This document shows, in pieces, positions 1 through 9,182 of a stretch of 46,281 nt of DNA (positions within the stretch are counted from its first letter, which is position 1; the number at the start of each line of letters is the position of its first letter). The notes beneath the pieces were generated by a model. That model did no database searches and was not told where the DNA came from. It worked only from the letters and a program-made list of their open reading frames with translations. The stretch comes from Geofilum rubicundum JCM 15548 (GTDB lineage Bacteria > Bacteroidota > Bacteroidia > Bacteroidales > Marinilabiliaceae), in contig NZ_BAZW01000032.1 in the NCBI RefSeq assembly GCF_000974365.1, positions 1 to 46,281 on the forward strand, written 5' to 3'. The position numbers were made by a program, and so were the translations under genes.

Positions 1-60
1 AGATGGGGTAGAAAGGGATGATTGGGTCGATGGGGTGGTAGGGACAGGAAAAATGTTGTA
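1..60. repeat. G-rich degenerate low-complexity repeat (left edge)
   Basis: A stretch with many GGG and GGGG runs separated by short A/T-rich spacers and with very few C residues on the plus strand. It lies just upstream of the DUF1460 gene and resembles the longer tract at the right edge of the window. It is probably cut off by the window boundary. No coding potential is visible. Confidence 0.55.
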
Positions 61-90
61 AATTAGCTGAAACGTTTATTATTCTGTGTT

Positions 91-987
91 ATGAGCCGAT
101 GGATTTTATTGCTTCCACTGATGATTGTGGTTTCCTGCCAGGGAAGGGCTTCTTCCAACGAGGAGAATGTGGAGGGCCCGACACTGCAACAGGGTCAATT
201 TGTGGCTACGGCATCTGATTCTCTGTTTTATGATGAGGTGATGAAGGAGGTGTTGACGCCGATGGACACTGCTGTGGCCCTTAATGAACGCATTATAGCA
301 ACGGCAAAGGCTTTTGTGGGAACCCCCTACGTGGCTGCCACACTTGAGCGGGAAGGAGCGGAGGAATTGGTGGTCAATCTCAGGAATGTGGATTGCACCA
401 CTTTTGTAGAGTATGTCCTGGCCATGGTTCAGGTGTCCCTGGATGGAGGGACTGATTTTGGCCGGATGGCTTATGAACTGCAGCGCTTGCGCTATCGTGA
501 CGGGGTGGTGAAGGGTTATCCCTCGCGTCTGCATTATTTTACGGACTGGCTAAAAAACAATGAGCGTCGGGGTTTTTTGACCCTCATCAGCGATAGCATA
601 GGAAACGCTTCCATGGATATGGGGCTTGATTTTATGTCGGCCCACCCCGGATTTTACCCGCAGTTGGAGAAAAATCCCGCCTTGGTGGAAAAAATAAGAT
701 TGCATGAAGAAGATCTGGCCAACACTGAAATGGCCTACATCACCAAGGACAGCATCCAGGATAGGGAGCATCTGATTGTGGATGGGGATATCATCGCCTT
801 TGTCACCACCATTGAGGGCCTGGATGTATCGCACACCGGCTTTGCCTGTTTTCAAGGGGAGCGCTTATATCTTTTGCACGCCTCCACCCGCACCAATCTG
901 GTCGAGATTTCTCCTGTCCCCCTCAGCCAATACCTGCAGAATATGGCCACCGTTTCCGGTATCCTGGTGGCTCGCCCCCATTTTTAA
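91..987 (+). CDS. DUF1460 family lipoprotein, NlpC/P60-like amidase fold
   Basis: A 298-residue protein with a lipoprotein-type signal (hydrophobic residues 4-15, then Cys16), so it is probably anchored in the periplasmic or outer-membrane leaflet. The body matches the DUF1460 family, described as N-acetylmuramoyl-L-alanine amidase-like with a papain-like NlpC/P60 fold. The putative nucleophile Cys102 lies in NVDCTTFVEY, and the C-terminal half supplies His248 (DVSHTGFA) and His263 (LLHASTR). Known relatives act on peptidoglycan fragments; the exact bond cut here is inference. The length is usual for the family. The gene stands alone on the plus strand and converges on the LytTR regulator. 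The start gives a good signal peptide. Confidence 0.85.
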   Translation: MSRWILLLPLMIVVSCQGRASSNEENVEGPTLQQGQFVATASDSLFYDEVMKEVLTPMDTAVALNERIIATAKAFVGTPYVAATLEREGAEELVVNLRNVDCTTFVEYVLAMVQVSLDGGTDFGRMAYELQRLRYRDGVVKGYPSRLHYFTDWLKNNERRGFLTLISDSIGNASMDMGLDFMSAHPGFYPQLEKNPALVEKIRLHEEDLANTEMAYITKDSIQDREHLIVDGDIIAFVTTIEGLDVSHTGFACFQGERLYLLHASTRTNLVEISPVPLSQYLQNMATVSGILVARPHF

Positions 988-1078
988 ATGGAATGGCCGT
1001 TGACACTCCCTTCAAATCCTGTCTGTTCCGGGTAGTTTTGAGAAGGTCCGCTTTTGTATTTTCGGTCGAAAGAATGAT

Positions 1079-1843
1079 TTACCTATTTATCCACTTCTTG
1101 AATTTGGCAGATCGGTCGATACTTACAATGGTATCAAACTCATTATCTGCTTTGGGATGTAACTCAAGTTTTACACGTCCACGTGAATAGCTTATCATTT
1201 GCGAAATGGATGTAATGTTGATGACATATTTGCGGTTGATTCTCAGGAATGAATCGGGGTTTAGTAGCTCTTCCAACTTATCCAATGTGAAATCGATGTT
1301 ATAGGTGCTGCCCGTGCTTGTGCGAAGGTAAACGCCTTTATCCATTACAAAGAAATAGGCAATTTCTTTTACCTCAACCATCTTAATCTTTGGACCAACC
1401 GAAATGGACAAACGCTCCCGGTATTTTTTTTCATTGGTGGTTAGCAGATTGTAAAGCGATTGCAGGTCGATGGATTTAGGATGCAAACCGCTAAATTGTT
1501 CGTACTTTTTTAATGCAGCAGCCAGTTCCTCGTGAACAATGGGTTTTAAAAGGTAGTCAATGCTTTTAAGCTTAAAAGCCTTTATGGCATATTCATCAAA
1601 TGCAGTTGTAAAGATTACCGGGCTTGAAATGTTTACTTGATCGAATATGGCAAAACTGAGATCATCCTCAAGATGAATATCGAGAAAAATTAGATCGGGT
1701 TCAGGATTCGATTTGAACCATTTTACCGATTCGGCTACCGATTCTAACTCTGCCAGAATTTTTATCTCCGGGTTAAAATCCTGAATCATCTTTTTCAATC
1801 GCAAGGCGGCAAAGGCCTCGTCTTCTATTATTACGACATGCAT
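1079..1843 (-). CDS. LytTR-family response regulator
   Basis: A 254-residue response regulator. The receiver domain spans about residues 1-120, with acidic residues in IIEDE and phospho-acceptor Asp55 in LIFLD. A LytTR DNA-binding domain follows from about residue 145 to the end, including the typical FLRINRKYVINI segment. The reading frame stays open further upstream, but the ATG at 1843 gives the canonical receiver start (MHVVIIEDE), so it is chosen. The gene follows its partner kinase by only 10 bases, so the two are almost certainly co-transcribed. LytTR regulators bind promoter repeats as dimers. The target genes are unknown; the barrel and hydrolase genes upstream are candidates. Confidence 0.93.
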   Translation of the reverse strand: MHVVIIEDEAFAALRLKKMIQDFNPEIKILAELESVAESVKWFKSNPEPDLIFLDIHLEDDLSFAIFDQVNISSPVIFTTAFDEYAIKAFKLKSIDYLLKPIVHEELAAALKKYEQFSGLHPKSIDLQSLYNLLTTNEKKYRERLSISVGPKIKMVEVKEIAYFFVMDKGVYLRTSTGSTYNIDFTLDKLEELLNPDSFLRINRKYVINITSISQMISYSRGRVKLELHPKADNEFDTIVSIDRSAKFKKWINR

Positions 1844-1853
1844 GGTATCTATA

Positions 1854-3989
1854 TTATTCTGTTTCAATTTTATTCGGATTGAGTAAAGGCAGCCGGGCAA
1901 TAAACTGTTCAGAGGTTTGGGTAAATTCGGGACTTTGATCCGATACCAGGGCATACCTGCGGTGAATATTTTCCAAACCAACTCCAGTTGATACAAATTT
2001 TGTTTCCCGTACATTCAGGTTGTTAATGATGTTCAATTGCTGATGGTTATCAACAAAAATTTCGATATTTAAAGGTTGCGCCCTGGAAAACGTATTGTGC
2101 TTAATCGCATTCTCAATAATTAGCTGAATAGCAATGGGTAGTATCTGGTAATCGTGGTAGACTTTGTCGATTTTGATATTGATTTTCAGCTTCTTCATAA
2201 ACCTAATATCCAGCAGAAATAAATAGGCATATAGAAATTCCAGTTCGGTGCTTAGGCTAACCAGATCCTTCTCTTTATTCTCCAATACGTAGCGATAAAC
2301 TTTCGAGAGCCTTTCTGTGAAAGACTCTGCCAGGTCGGGATCAATTTTTATAAGGGAAGTAAGTACATTCAAACTGTTGAAAAGAAAATGTGGATTAACC
2401 TGCTGTTTCAGTACTTCGAATTGAGATTGCAGGTTTTCTTTCTGAACTTTCAGGAGTTGCGTGTTGGCCTCAGTTAGTTGCTTAGTGCGCTCGGCAACGC
2501 TTTTCTCCAGCGTATTGTTTATACGCTCCAATTCTTTTTTGGCTTTAATAAGTTTTTCTTCCTGTTTTTTTCTTTCTGATATATCCACAATAATTCCCCT
2601 TCGGCCAACAGTCTCTCCATTTCGTACAATGGGATTGCCAAAAACCATAACTGGACAAAGTGATCCGTCTATTTTTATGGCGGTGAACTCTCCTGGTTCA
2701 GTGTCAATACCGTGAGCCGACTTTTTGAAATTCTCAATAATTCTTGGTCGGTCCTCAGGAATAAAACAATCAAGCGCGGATTGCCTCCTGTTGGTATCAT
2801 TTGGCAAAGAACCAAAAAAAGCATCACCTGCCTTGTTGCTCAGCACAACCTCGCCTTGCAGGTTTAGCTCAAAAACGGGCTGTGGCAACAAATTCAATAA
2901 GTCCTGGTATTTTTTTTCGCTATCCTTCGCATCCATTTCGGCCTCTTTCCGCCGGGAAATGTCAATGATAATCCCGTCTAAAAATCTTAAGTCTTCACCT
3001 TCATCGTAAATGCCTTTTCCGTTCTCGTTGACCCAAACTTCCTGACCATTTTTATGAATGATTCTGTACTCAAACTCGTAATGTCTTTTTTCCATGGAAG
3101 CTTGCAGAATCCGATGCCTGCAAAATTCCTGATCGTCAGGGTGAATAATGGAAGCAAAGGTCAGCTGGTCATTTCCAATGAAATCGGAAGCATGATAACC
3201 GGTAATGTCATAAATCTTTTCACTGATATACTTCATTGTGTAATGGTCATCCAAATAGCAACGATAGGCGGCACCTGCCAGATTTGTCAGGATGCTGTTA
3301 AGCTGCTCACGGCTTTCTTTTAGTTGTCCGGTAATGATTTCGCGCTTTTTTATTTCATCTTCAAGATGTTTATTAAGTCTTTTCTCTTGCTCTAAAAGTT
3401 GTTTGGCATATCTGTTCTTTTCCTCTTCCATCCTAATCTGCGCCTCGTATATGATACGATTCTTTTCAGATCTTACTTTTTCCTTGGTGCTGTCATTGAA
3501 ATAGATCCAAGCTTCAAGTATTGACATAAAGAAGGCATTCACAACACAATAAATCAGCATGTTGTTAAATAGAACATTCTGCAAGCCTTGTGGATAGCTG
3601 TTGACCCAATGGGCAAAGGTTGTAAGGATCGACGAAACGGCGGTAGCAATTATAAGCATTGCTGTAAACTGAAGCACTGCCCTTTTTAGTACACCCTTAC
3701 TCCATTGGAGGCTTTTATTAAGATGTTGTATCACGAAAAGATCGGGGTACGCAATAGCGAATCCCGCAATCATGCTATAAAAAACGCCTCTGACTATTCT
3801 TAAAACAAGCGCGTCAAAGCCGTGGAGTTCGTGATATCCGCTAAAATGATTATAGGTTATAATAACCAACTGTAACACCAAAGCCATCCCCAGCACAAGT
3901 TTAAATAGCCGGTTGAAAGGAATAAGCTGGTGTATTTGCCGTAAAGTCATTTCAGAGAATTTAGTGAACGATTTAATAAAAGTACTCAA
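1854..3989 (-). CDS. LytS-type membrane sensor histidine kinase with two PAS domains
   Basis: About 711 residues. Four hydrophobic segments lie near residues 30-48, 64-85, 104-125 and 140-163, followed by a charged coiled coil (165-230). Two PAS/PAC modules occupy about 230-350 and 358-480, each ending in a DISRRKE or DISERKK motif, and a second coiled coil follows. The catalytic part is of the His_kinase (LytS/YehU) class, with phospho-acceptor His534 in QQVNPHFLFN and a short ATPase domain with IIENAIKHN and GVGLENIHRRY. The start used is a TTG at 3989; an ATG at 3950 would remove 13 residues and is also plausible. It pairs with the LytTR regulator just downstream. The PAS domains suggest an additional cytoplasmic ligand or redox input; the signal is unknown. 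Confidence 0.92.
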   Translation of the reverse strand: MSTFIKSFTKFSEMTLRQIHQLIPFNRLFKLVLGMALVLQLVIITYNHFSGYHELHGFDALVLRIVRGVFYSMIAGFAIAYPDLFVIQHLNKSLQWSKGVLKRAVLQFTAMLIIATAVSSILTTFAHWVNSYPQGLQNVLFNNMLIYCVVNAFFMSILEAWIYFNDSTKEKVRSEKNRIIYEAQIRMEEEKNRYAKQLLEQEKRLNKHLEDEIKKREIITGQLKESREQLNSILTNLAGAAYRCYLDDHYTMKYISEKIYDITGYHASDFIGNDQLTFASIIHPDDQEFCRHRILQASMEKRHYEFEYRIIHKNGQEVWVNENGKGIYDEGEDLRFLDGIIIDISRRKEAEMDAKDSEKKYQDLLNLLPQPVFELNLQGEVVLSNKAGDAFFGSLPNDTNRRQSALDCFIPEDRPRIIENFKKSAHGIDTEPGEFTAIKIDGSLCPVMVFGNPIVRNGETVGRRGIIVDISERKKQEEKLIKAKKELERINNTLEKSVAERTKQLTEANTQLLKVQKENLQSQFEVLKQQVNPHFLFNSLNVLTSLIKIDPDLAESFTERLSKVYRYVLENKEKDLVSLSTELEFLYAYLFLLDIRFMKKLKINIKIDKVYHDYQILPIAIQLIIENAIKHNTFSRAQPLNIEIFVDNHQQLNIINNLNVRETKFVSTGVGLENIHRRYALVSDQSPEFTQTSEQFIARLPLLNPNKIETE

Positions 3990-4079
3990 GCTTATTCATA
4001 AAGAAAAAAAAATTTCATTGGGGGCAAATAAAAGGAAGCTGAAAGTGTTTTTTGCAGGACTGAATTTGAAACAAAAGCT

Positions 4080-5198
4080 TTATTTTTCCGGGTCTGTCAG
4101 ATTGCTACATCCCCGTAAAACATCCTTTTCCAGGATCTCCATAAATCTCTCGGGTTCTTCAAAAAGCGGACCATGAGCTGAATTCTCGAAGGTGTAAAAT
4201 CCTTTCACCGGAGCATTCAGTTGATTATAGTAATCTTTGGCCAGATTGATATTAACCGTTAAATCATGCTTGCCGCATAGGAAGTATATGGGAAGGTCGA
4301 TTTTGGGAAAAGTCGCTGGAAAATCGGTGTTTAGGGTTTCGGTTTTCAGGTTTGTTCTAGGAAGAAAGAAAATCTTGGATTTCCAGATCTTGTATTTCTC
4401 TCCTAAGCTATAAGCCCTGCAGGTCCAAACTGGTAAAAAGATATCCTTGAAAACCGACTTCATGTTTCGCATAGTACCAATTCCCAGCTCGTGCATGAGA
4501 TTGTCGCGGGTAGCCGAGTTGTAAAAGGAGATTAAATCGGATTCCGATCGCAAATCCCTGTACTTTTTTAACTTTTTAATGGATGGCCGGTCGTTCAGTT
4601 CAGTCAACCGGGTTAGCATATAATCGTAGGCAATTCTTTCCGATCTACGCTGCCTGGTCAATTGTCCCATGGCCATGTAGGCATGAAAAAGTTCAGGAGC
4701 TTTCGATATGGCTGGTAAAGCAATGGTGGTTCCCCCCGACCATGCCATGATGTAAATTTTATCCTTTTTGAATTGCTCTCGCAGGTAGTTGCTTACTTCA
4801 ATGGCATCTAAGGTGAGTTGTTCAAGAGTTATACTTTCAATACTTGTACTTGGTGTGTAAGAGAGCCCACCACCCCTCTGTTCCCAGTAACAGACGGTGA
4901 AATAATTCTCAAGTCCGGGTTTGAATTTTTCAAAAAGGAAGTAATTTGGAAAACCTGGCCCACCATGCAAGAAAAGTAGCACAGGGTAATTTATGTTTTT
5001 ACTACGAATAAACATTCCTTGCTCAACTCCGCCTATGGTTACAAATTTTTTCTCGGAAATACTTCCTTTAAGGATATTTCCCATCTCATCTTTGAAGGCT
5101 TCGGGTTTACCCGGACTACTCATTGACAGGTCAACTACCAATGTAATGAATACCGCTAAGATCATTAAGAGTGTGTATATTATGAATTTAATCCACAT
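4080..5198 (-). CDS. Membrane-anchored alpha/beta hydrolase, proline-iminopeptidase-like
   Basis: A 372-residue protein with one N-terminal hydrophobic anchor (residues 3-24) and an alpha/beta-hydrolase body. The oxyanion-hole motif HGGPGFP (79-85) and the following YWEQRGGG are typical of the proline iminopeptidase (S33) branch. The likely triad is Ser154 in AWSGG (Ala replaces the first Gly of the GxSxG elbow), Asp312 in GKHD and His342 in SAHG. It probably hydrolyses a small amide or ester, or releases an N-terminal residue, on the outer face of the inner membrane. It lies 25 bases downstream of the barrel gene and 90 bases upstream of the kinase, all in one direction, so a four-gene operon is possible. 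The substrate cannot be told from sequence. Confidence 0.85.
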   Translation of the reverse strand: MWIKFIIYTLLMILAVFITLVVDLSMSSPGKPEAFKDEMGNILKGSISEKKFVTIGGVEQGMFIRSKNINYPVLLFLHGGPGFPNYFLFEKFKPGLENYFTVCYWEQRGGGLSYTPSTSIESITLEQLTLDAIEVSNYLREQFKKDKIYIMAWSGGTTIALPAISKAPELFHAYMAMGQLTRQRRSERIAYDYMLTRLTELNDRPSIKKLKKYRDLRSESDLISFYNSATRDNLMHELGIGTMRNMKSVFKDIFLPVWTCRAYSLGEKYKIWKSKIFFLPRTNLKTETLNTDFPATFPKIDLPIYFLCGKHDLTVNINLAKDYYNQLNAPVKGFYTFENSAHGPLFEEPERFMEILEKDVLRGCSNLTDPEK

Positions 5199-5223
5199 AT
5201 CGACAGGTGTTTACCTCTACGGT

Positions 5224-5811
5224 CTAGAATCTTTTGAGAAAACCGATCCTTATGGATAGGTAGTTGTGGTTAAGACTGGTCGTAAGACCTTCCAAATCAA
5301 GGTCTCTCGAGAGGTAGTTGAATTTAAAACCAGGTGTAATACTCCAATTGTTGCCGAGCGTGTAATCTATTCCGGCGGCCAATTGAAAACCCAAACCGTG
5401 ACCGGTATCGCCAATAATGTTACCATCGGAATTCTCAAGCTCGATGTGATTGAATAAGCCTCCGGCTCTTAAATAATAGGATAGAGGCATAGTTCCAAAG
5501 GGGTGCTTGAATTGAAGACCAAATACGTAGCCAGTTTCCTCGAAGCACACATCGGAACCTGCAAATGAGTTGTCGGCACCAAATCGATTCCATCCCCAGC
5601 CTGCATAAACACCCGTGTGGGGCATAAAACGGTAATGGAAAATCCCCTCCAATCCAAAGCCTGGATTTAATTGGACATCGCCAGGCTGGCTTGTTGACCA
5701 TGAGGCTCCTGTGCTAAATTCAAAACCAAATCGTTTTTCCCTTTCCTGGGCTATACTGTTTACCGATAATACTGTAAGAAGGGCCAGTGTTAATAATTCT
5801 TTTGTTTTCAT
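5224..5811 (-). CDS. Small outer-membrane beta-barrel protein
   Basis: A 195-residue secreted protein with a clear signal peptide (cleavage after about residue 21, SIAQ). The mature part alternates polar and aromatic/aliphatic residues in amphipathic strands, contains many Gly-aromatic turns and ends in Phe, as outer-membrane barrels of the OmpW/OmpX-size class do. I recognise no specific family. It is the first gene of a minus-strand run that continues into the hydrolase and the sensor kinase/regulator pair. A role as a porin-like or envelope-stress protein is only inference. Confidence 0.75.
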   Translation of the reverse strand: MKTKELLTLALLTVLSVNSIAQEREKRFGFEFSTGASWSTSQPGDVQLNPGFGLEGIFHYRFMPHTGVYAGWGWNRFGADNSFAGSDVCFEETGYVFGLQFKHPFGTMPLSYYLRAGGLFNHIELENSDGNIIGDTGHGLGFQLAAGIDYTLGNNWSITPGFKFNYLSRDLDLEGLTTSLNHNYLSIRIGFLKRF

Positions 5812-6091
5812 GGTTGTTGCTGTTTGAAATGATTAATGATTAAATTTCGGATCAAAATTAAGTAGAGGGTGTTTGACAAAAAATATTAAAGTGCTGAAGG
5901 TGTCGATGTTCCAAATGAAGGTGTTTTTGATTCAGTTGAAAGTGTTGCTACTTAAGTCTGATACACCTAGCAATAAAGTCACATTTGAAATAATAGGCGT
6001 TAAGGGTTGAAAAAGAAGGTCTTTCAAAAAAAAATATTTATCCTAAAATTGCTATCTTGTACAATGTTAATTATTGACGCGAATTTCCTCT
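5812..6091. promoter_or_regulatory. Divergent intergenic region
   Basis: An AT-rich gap between the divergent barrel gene and the ATPase gene, so promoters for both must lie here. A short inverted repeat (TTGCTA at 5945-5950 and TAGCAA at 5968-5973, 17-base spacer) is visible but could be chance. No open frame or RNA gene is recognised. Confidence 0.4.
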
Positions 6092-9000
6092 ATGGACTAT
6101 CATAACAAAGCGGTTAATCAAGCCTATGTGGCCTTTCTGGAACATATTGAACCTTTGGTGCTTGAATTTTATGGCAGTCGGATAAAAGAGCAGGCAGCTC
6201 TGGTTAAGTCGTACCGGCTGCTATACAAAAAGTTGCCAGATGCCGGGACCAGCATCGATGATTTGCTGACCCATGTGGATCAGCAACACGAGTTCCGCAA
6301 GAAATTGTTGGCGCTGCTTGACAAGCATCAGAACGAATTCAGTGCGTCGGCCTATGGCGATTTGGTTTTTCACCTAAAAGCCTCCTTTAACAAATGGTTA
6401 CAGGCTCAGCCTGAAACCATTGAGGTCAGGGAGCCCTACAAAAAATACCTCTTGGGTGTCTTGCGTAACCCCTTTCTTTATCCTCACGCCGCCTTTCTCA
6501 ATGTTCGTTATGAGGCAAAAGTCTTTTGGCGACACCTCCGGAACAGCATCAGAAAGGTGTTCCGCAAAAAGCCGCTGGATCCGGTGGTGTATCGAACCAG
6601 GCAAGTGCCTTTTCAGGCTTTGCTCAGTGATTATTTTCACCAGCGTTATTTATTATCCAGCCACCAGCCCACCACCGATTTACTGAGCAAGAGCAGTCGT
6701 CTGCTCATTCAATTGTGGAAAGTAGATGAGAAGCTGGACGCTTATAATCAGGCCATCTTGCAGAATGAAAAAGTTTCAGAGCTGGATACAGAGGCCATTT
6801 CTGAAACCATGGAAACCATCCTTCATGGCCAAAAGGAGGCCATGAAGAGCTTTGAAAAAGAGCTTTCAGAATTAGGGCTGGCCTGCTTCAAAGATATAGA
6901 TGACCAGTTTCCCCTTGTGGATACCCTTTATGTTCCCTTGAGTCGCTACAAGAAAGAGACGGTAGCTAAAAATGCCCATAAAGCAGACGGACTTACGGCA
7001 CATTTGCTCGATGGCTGGAGCAGATCTTATAAGGCTTTACTCGACGATTGGGCCCTGGATGTAGAGATTACCCTCCTTTATTTTTCGGTGTTTGATGCCT
7101 TTCACGATTTACAGGTGAAAATTGACCGCCATATTGAAACCGATCTGAGTCCCTCCTTTCAATCCATTGAGAAGTTCTTGTCGGACAGTCGCCAACGCAT
7201 TGAAGCCTGCGGTACCACCAAAAAAAGCATCCGTGAGATGCTGATCAAAGAGCGCTCTGAATCCTCCCGGCAACTCATCGATAAAAGCATTGCCAGTCTG
7301 GTCGAAAAACTCACCATCTGTTTCACAACGGATTTTGATAAGCTTTTAAACAAAACCAATACACTGGTCGATAAAGTCTCGGAAAAAAGGGTTTATATCA
7401 AAGCAGGAAGGTACGATGAAAGTGTAACCGAGGCTGAGGTCGAACAGATTTCTCCCTCTGAATTGCTTCACTTTGAAGCATTGCCGCGCTTTAAAGAGGT
7501 GGTGGAACAAATAAAGCAATTTACCGATAAACAACTCGAGGATGCCCGTGCCATGATATTGGGCATGAGTACCGTGTGGGATTTTAGTCTGGAATCGACC
7601 CTGCTCATGCTGGACGAACCACAGGGCAGTCCCAAAAAGGCGGTGCATGGCGCCATGGAAGGCGCCGATAGAGCCATTGAACATCTAAAAGAGGCCCGGA
7701 ATGCCCTGGGGCATATCCGGGAGACCATCCACAGCGACTTCCATCAGGGCATCATTCGTTTCAATGTGGACATTCAGCGACTTAAGAATACCGAAAATAT
7801 TTTTGAGCTGAACCTGAAGATCGCGCGCATCAAAGCGCTGGAAAAGTCGCGGCAGCTCCGCCAAAAAGGTATTCAGATGGTTAAGAACCTGATTCCGGTG
7901 GTGGTGCATACCGGTAAGGGCTTATACATAGATCTACTTCGGATCGTCAAAGATATTAAAGCGCGGGCAGGCTTTGTGGAGAACCAAAAGTACGTCACTT
8001 TTGAGTTGTCGGAGTTTATTAACGAGACCCAGGAAGTCCTCAAAAAACTACCTTTCGTCTACCAGCGCTTATTCCAGCTCACGCCCACCGATGAGTCCCG
8101 TTTTTTTGTCAACCGGGAAAAGGAGTTGGGGGAGTTGAAGCAATCATTGGTGAACTGGAAAAAAGACCGTTTTATTTCAGTCGCCTTGATTGGCGATAAG
8201 GGCAGCGGCGTGACTTCCTTACTCAACTATTTTTTGGCCAACAATGAGGTGGATTTGCGAATTGACCGACAAACATTGAATGAGAAATTAAATACGGAGC
8301 AACAGTATCTGGATTTTTTCAGTGCGCTGTTTGAGCAACCCGCTTTCGAAAGCAATCAGGCCATTATTGAATACCTGAATAATAGCAGTGAGAGTCGCCT
8401 CGTTATTTTAGAAAATCTGCATCATTTTTATTTGAAGAAGGTGAATGGATTTGACAACCTTCAACGGTTGTTTGAGTTGATGTCCAATACCATGAAGAAA
8501 GTGCTGTGGGTAGGCGCCATAACCAAGCACGTCTGGTCCTATCTGGATAAGACCATTCAAATTTCCAACTATTTTACCAACGAGGTGTTTATTTCCTCCT
8601 TGTCGCCCGAAGCCCTCGAAGAAATCATTACCCGAAGAAATAAAATCAGCGGCTTCCGGCTTCATTTTATTCCGGAAGCGGAGGTGCTTGATTCCAAGGC
8701 TTTTCGTGCCTTGAGTGAACCAGAAAAACAACCCTTTTTGCGTAAAAACCTCTTCAAGAAATTAAGCCTTTTAAGTTTCGGTAATATTAGTCTGGCCCAA
8801 CTCTACTGGCTGCGCTTAACGCGGGGCGTCAAAGATAATACCATTAATATTGGCTATATAAAGGAAATCGATTTTTCCTTTATTAAGGAGTTGTCGGCCG
8901 CTGAGTTGTTTGTGATGCAAGCCATTATTTTGCACGACGGTCTTATTTTGGAAGACTTTGCCCGGGTGATGGATAAAACAGAGGCGGCCAGTAAAAATGT

Positions 9001-9118
9001 GCTGGTACCCATGTTGGAAAAGGGCTTATTGATAAGACCGCGACAGAAGTACAATATCAACCCCATTATTTTCAACCCTGTGGTCAGTTATCTGCAATCA
9101 CGCAATTTTTTAGGGTAG
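6092..9118 (+). CDS. Large P-loop ATPase with helical N-terminal region and C-terminal winged helix (family not recognised)
   Basis: About 1008 residues with no signal peptide and no clear membrane segment. Residues 1-680 are almost entirely alpha-helical and charged, with coiled-coil-like stretches and a basic patch (VFRKKP). A nucleotide-binding domain follows: a lead-in VNREKEL, Walker A GDKGSGVT at 701-708, and a hydrophobic strand LVILENLHHF that may be a Walker B with Glu/Asn in place of Asp. The arrangement recalls AAA/STAND NTPases. The last 70 residues resemble a winged helix. The open frame begins at a TTG (6074), but the ATG at 6092 is preferred. The MscS-type channel gene follows after 64 bases on the same strand, so co-transcription and a functional link are likely. 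Its activity is unknown; a signalling or conflict ATPase is one possibility. Confidence 0.7.
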   Translation: MDYHNKAVNQAYVAFLEHIEPLVLEFYGSRIKEQAALVKSYRLLYKKLPDAGTSIDDLLTHVDQQHEFRKKLLALLDKHQNEFSASAYGDLVFHLKASFNKWLQAQPETIEVREPYKKYLLGVLRNPFLYPHAAFLNVRYEAKVFWRHLRNSIRKVFRKKPLDPVVYRTRQVPFQALLSDYFHQRYLLSSHQPTTDLLSKSSRLLIQLWKVDEKLDAYNQAILQNEKVSELDTEAISETMETILHGQKEAMKSFEKELSELGLACFKDIDDQFPLVDTLYVPLSRYKKETVAKNAHKADGLTAHLLDGWSRSYKALLDDWALDVEITLLYFSVFDAFHDLQVKIDRHIETDLSPSFQSIEKFLSDSRQRIEACGTTKKSIREMLIKERSESSRQLIDKSIASLVEKLTICFTTDFDKLLNKTNTLVDKVSEKRVYIKAGRYDESVTEAEVEQISPSELLHFEALPRFKEVVEQIKQFTDKQLEDARAMILGMSTVWDFSLESTLLMLDEPQGSPKKAVHGAMEGADRAIEHLKEARNALGHIRETIHSDFHQGIIRFNVDIQRLKNTENIFELNLKIARIKALEKSRQLRQKGIQMVKNLIPVVVHTGKGLYIDLLRIVKDIKARAGFVENQKYVTFELSEFINETQEVLKKLPFVYQRLFQLTPTDESRFFVNREKELGELKQSLVNWKKDRFISVALIGDKGSGVTSLLNYFLANNEVDLRIDRQTLNEKLNTEQQYLDFFSALFEQPAFESNQAIIEYLNNSSESRLVILENLHHFYLKKVNGFDNLQRLFELMSNTMKKVLWVGAITKHVWSYLDKTIQISNYFTNEVFISSLSPEALEEIITRRNKISGFRLHFIPEAEVLDSKAFRALSEPEKQPFLRKNLFKKLSLLSFGNISLAQLYWLRLTRGVKDNTINIGYIKEIDFSFIKELSAAELFVMQAIILHDGLILEDFARVMDKTEAASKNVLVPMLEKGLLIRPRQKYNINPIIFNPVVSYLQSRNFLG

Positions 9119-9182
9119 GGAAATTCGGGTTTTGTATATGAAGGAATGTGAGTTGTATGCATAAGAAAATCGACCTATTGAT

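Noticed and set aside
5945-5973. Inverted repeat TTGCTA/TAGCAA in the divergent intergenic region as an operator
   Set aside because: Six-base arms with a 17-base AT-rich spacer are expected by chance in a region of this size; noted only inside the intergenic entry.
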